A stretch of DNA of 64,000 bases from CTSOIL-112 sp964293815. Lineage in GTDB: Bacteria > Pseudomonadota > Gammaproteobacteria > Burkholderiales > Burkholderiaceae. Under the pieces are notes generated by a model that saw nothing but the letters and a program-made list of their open reading frames with translations, had not been told where the DNA came from and did no database searches. The translations under genes were made by a program, and so were the position numbers. Numbering within the stretch: the stretch's first letter is position 1; each line of letters begins with the position of its first letter. The stretch is taken from contig CAXYYC010000003.1 in assembly GCA_964293815.1 (NCBI GenBank), positions 60,524-124,523 on the forward strand, written 5' to 3'. Shown here one piece after another: positions 62,671 through 64,000 of the stretch.

Positions 62671-63549
62671 ATGCTGGGATATCATCGCTGCTGCGCTCAC
62701 CTCATCGCTTTACTGACTTTTGGGTGTGCGGCGCTGTCCGCTCATGCACAAACCCCCGAAATGATACTGGCCAAAACCTTGCCTGAGCATGTGGACGTGC
62801 GCGACTACTGGGTCAGCGAAAAATACGACGGCGTGCGCGGCTACTGGGACGGTCAACAGCGACAAATGTACTCGCGCAACGGCACAGTCATCGCACTGCC
62901 CGACGGATTGGCGCAACAGCTACCCGATCAATCACTCGATGGCGAATTATGGATCGCACGCGGGCAATTCGAGCGGGTGGTCAGCGTCGTGCGCGATGCA
63001 CAGCCCGACGAAGCCGCGTGGAAACAGGTCAAATACATGGTATTTGAACTACCCGACCCGCAACAACAACGCGGCGACTTTACCCAGCGCATGGCGCAGA
63101 TCGAACGAATCACACGACAAATCAACTCCCCTAATATCCTCGCGGTCAAACAATGGCGCGTGCGCAATCGCACCGAACTACTGCAACAACTCGACACCAT
63201 CACCCAAGTGGGCGGCGAAGGACTGATGCTGCATCTGGCCAACGCACCCTATCAAACAGGGCGCAGTGAGGCGCTGTACAAACTCAAACTGCGCCAAGAC
63301 GCCGAAGCCACCGTCATCGCACACAATCCGGGGACGGGCAAATACGCGGGCAAAGTCGGCTCACTGCGCGTGCGCACCGACGACGGACGTGAGTTCAATG
63401 TCGGCAGCGGTCTGGACGAAGCAACGCGCGCTCATCCCCCCGCGATCGGGACCGTGATTACCTATCAATTCAACGGCTTAACCCAAAAAAGACTGCCGCG
63501 ATTTCCACGGTTTTTACGGGTGCGGGCAGATGAGAAGTTGAGTTTTTGA
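62671..63549 (+). CDS. ligE: Exported ATP-dependent DNA ligase, LigE type
   Basis: A 292-residue minimal ATP-dependent DNA ligase. The adenylation lysine is K51 in motif I EKYDGVRGYW. Further nucleotidyltransferase motifs are LDGELW (III), GGEGLMLH (IV) and LYKLKLRQDAEATVI (V), followed by an OB-fold ending in RFPRFLRVRADEKL. A Sec signal peptide (LIALLTFGCAALSAHA) implies a periplasmic enzyme, as reported for LigE, thought to seal nicks in extracellular or incoming DNA. In-frame ATGs at 62632 and 62641 exist; 62671 gives a compact signal peptide. It is divergent from leuS. Confidence 0.9.
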   Translation: MLGYHRCCAHLIALLTFGCAALSAHAQTPEMILAKTLPEHVDVRDYWVSEKYDGVRGYWDGQQRQMYSRNGTVIALPDGLAQQLPDQSLDGELWIARGQFERVVSVVRDAQPDEAAWKQVKYMVFELPDPQQQRGDFTQRMAQIERITRQINSPNILAVKQWRVRNRTELLQQLDTITQVGGEGLMLHLANAPYQTGRSEALYKLKLRQDAEATVIAHNPGTGKYAGKVGSLRVRTDDGREFNVGSGLDEATRAHPPAIGTVITYQFNGLTQKRLPRFPRFLRVRADEKLSF

Positions 63550-63789
63550 GGTGAAAATACTGTAGAATTTGCGAATAAAATATTGTGGACGATGGTTTTT
63601 GTCCATTTTTAGGTTGTATAAAATACCGATCTTGAATAATTATTGAATAAAATCAAAAAGTTATTATCGGATTTGGAATATTATACGTCATTATTAAATC
63701 ATGTTATGTGTCATTTTTTGCCGCATGACAGTAGTTAGCAGCCTATCAAAATTTGTGTATTAAAACTAACTCTAAATAAGGAGATAAAT

Positions 63790-64000
63790 ATGTGGGGTAA
63801 GATCTTAGCAGGTGTAGCTGTTGGTGTTGGTGCGGTTGCTGCCGCACCATTTACTGGTGGTGGTTCATTATTGGGAGCAACGACCTTGATGGCCTCACTT
63901 TCAGGTCCAGGAACTATTGCAGCCGCAGTGGGGGCCGGTGCAGGAGGGGGGGGGGTTGGTGCAGGCCTCACCCGCGGGGGCGCGGGCGGAAAAAAAAACC
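63790..64000 (+). CDS. Gly/Ala-rich small protein, cut by the window end
   Basis: AAGGAG sits 6 bases before the ATG. The first 50 residues (MWGKILAGVAVGVGAVAAAP, then a GGGSLLGATTLMASL segment and PGTIAAAVGAG) resemble a family of small hydrophobic Gly/Ala-rich hypothetical proteins. No function is known to me. The last 50 or so bases are homopolymer-rich (about 12 G, then A runs) and probably contain sequencing errors, so the encoded tail should not be trusted. Confidence 0.55.
   Translation, partial: MWGKILAGVAVGVGAVAAAPFTGGGSLLGATTLMASLSGPGTIAAAVGAGAGGGGVGAGLTRGGAGGKKN

Noticed and set aside
1..64000. Search for tRNA, rRNA, CRISPR and prophage features
   Set aside because: None could be supported by eye: no cloverleaf-like stretch, regular spaced repeats or phage structural genes were found in the gaps.

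Overview
The window is a chromosomal segment of a Gram-negative proteobacterium, most likely a betaproteobacterium of the order Burkholderiales with moderate GC. The basis is gene content and order: rpsP-rimM-trmD-rplS followed by a CoA-pyrophosphatase-type NUDIX gene and a CobD/CbiB-like membrane protein; orn next to an M48 protease and rsgA; a leuS-lptE-holA-proA-DUF192 string; holC-pepA divergent from lptF-lptG. This placement is inferred from remembered synteny, not from a search. I see no rRNA, tRNA, CRISPR array, prophage or intact insertion sequence. One end of the window cuts trpB, and the other ends in a homopolymer-rich stretch that looks like a poor-quality contig end.

Layout. 1-5.8 kb: the 3' part of trpB (no trpA follows), a small lipoprotein gene, a degenerate mobile-type inverted-repeat element between two copies of one hairpin, then iclR-type regulator / rsgA / M48 protease on the minus strand, divergent from orn. 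5.8-8.0 kb: an AT-rich accessory insertion carrying one gene of the sporadic TIGR04141/DUF6119 family, followed by repeat-like DNA. 8-15 kb: MBL-fold hydrolase, darP, pmbA, a SIMPL-domain protein, AzlCD amino-acid exporter, and small membrane or exported proteins. 15-18.7 kb: a thiamine-type ECF transporter (YkoE-like S component, double ATPase, EcfT) behind a clear TPP riboswitch, then inorganic pyrophosphatase. 18.9-21.3 kb: a TetR-controlled cluster. 21.5-28.4 kb: nadE and an arginine/ornithine-type ABC importer operon in the order aotJ-Q-M-O-P, with a terminator hairpin between aotJ and aotQ.

28.5-38 kb: holC, pepA, lptF, lptG (LPS export), cysB, ybeZ/phoH-like, a flavin amine oxidase placed between phoH and ybeY, ybeY and zapE. 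38-41.3 kb: an LEA-like helical repeat protein, a LysE-type exporter, a 2Fe-2S ferredoxin-reductase and an Lrp-type regulator. 41.5-48.8 kb: translation and RNA genes rpsP, rimM, trmD, rplS, rpsO and pnp, with the NUDIX and CobD-like genes between. 48.9-56.4 kb: a cecR-type TetR gene divergent from a five-gene export operon (HlyD adaptor, double ABC ATPase, two ABC-2 permeases, outer-membrane factor) with a large AT-rich palindrome between them. 56.4-62.5 kb: the minus-strand leuS-lptE-holA-proA-DUF192 string. 62.6 kb to the end: an exported LigE-type ATP-dependent DNA ligase and the start of a Gly/Ala-rich small protein.

Most of the window is housekeeping. The parts most worth follow-up are the lone TIGR04141/DUF6119 gene, the CecR-like operator with its complete tripartite exporter, the riboswitch-controlled ECF transporter, the aot operon with its M14 enzyme, and several unexplained inverted repeats.
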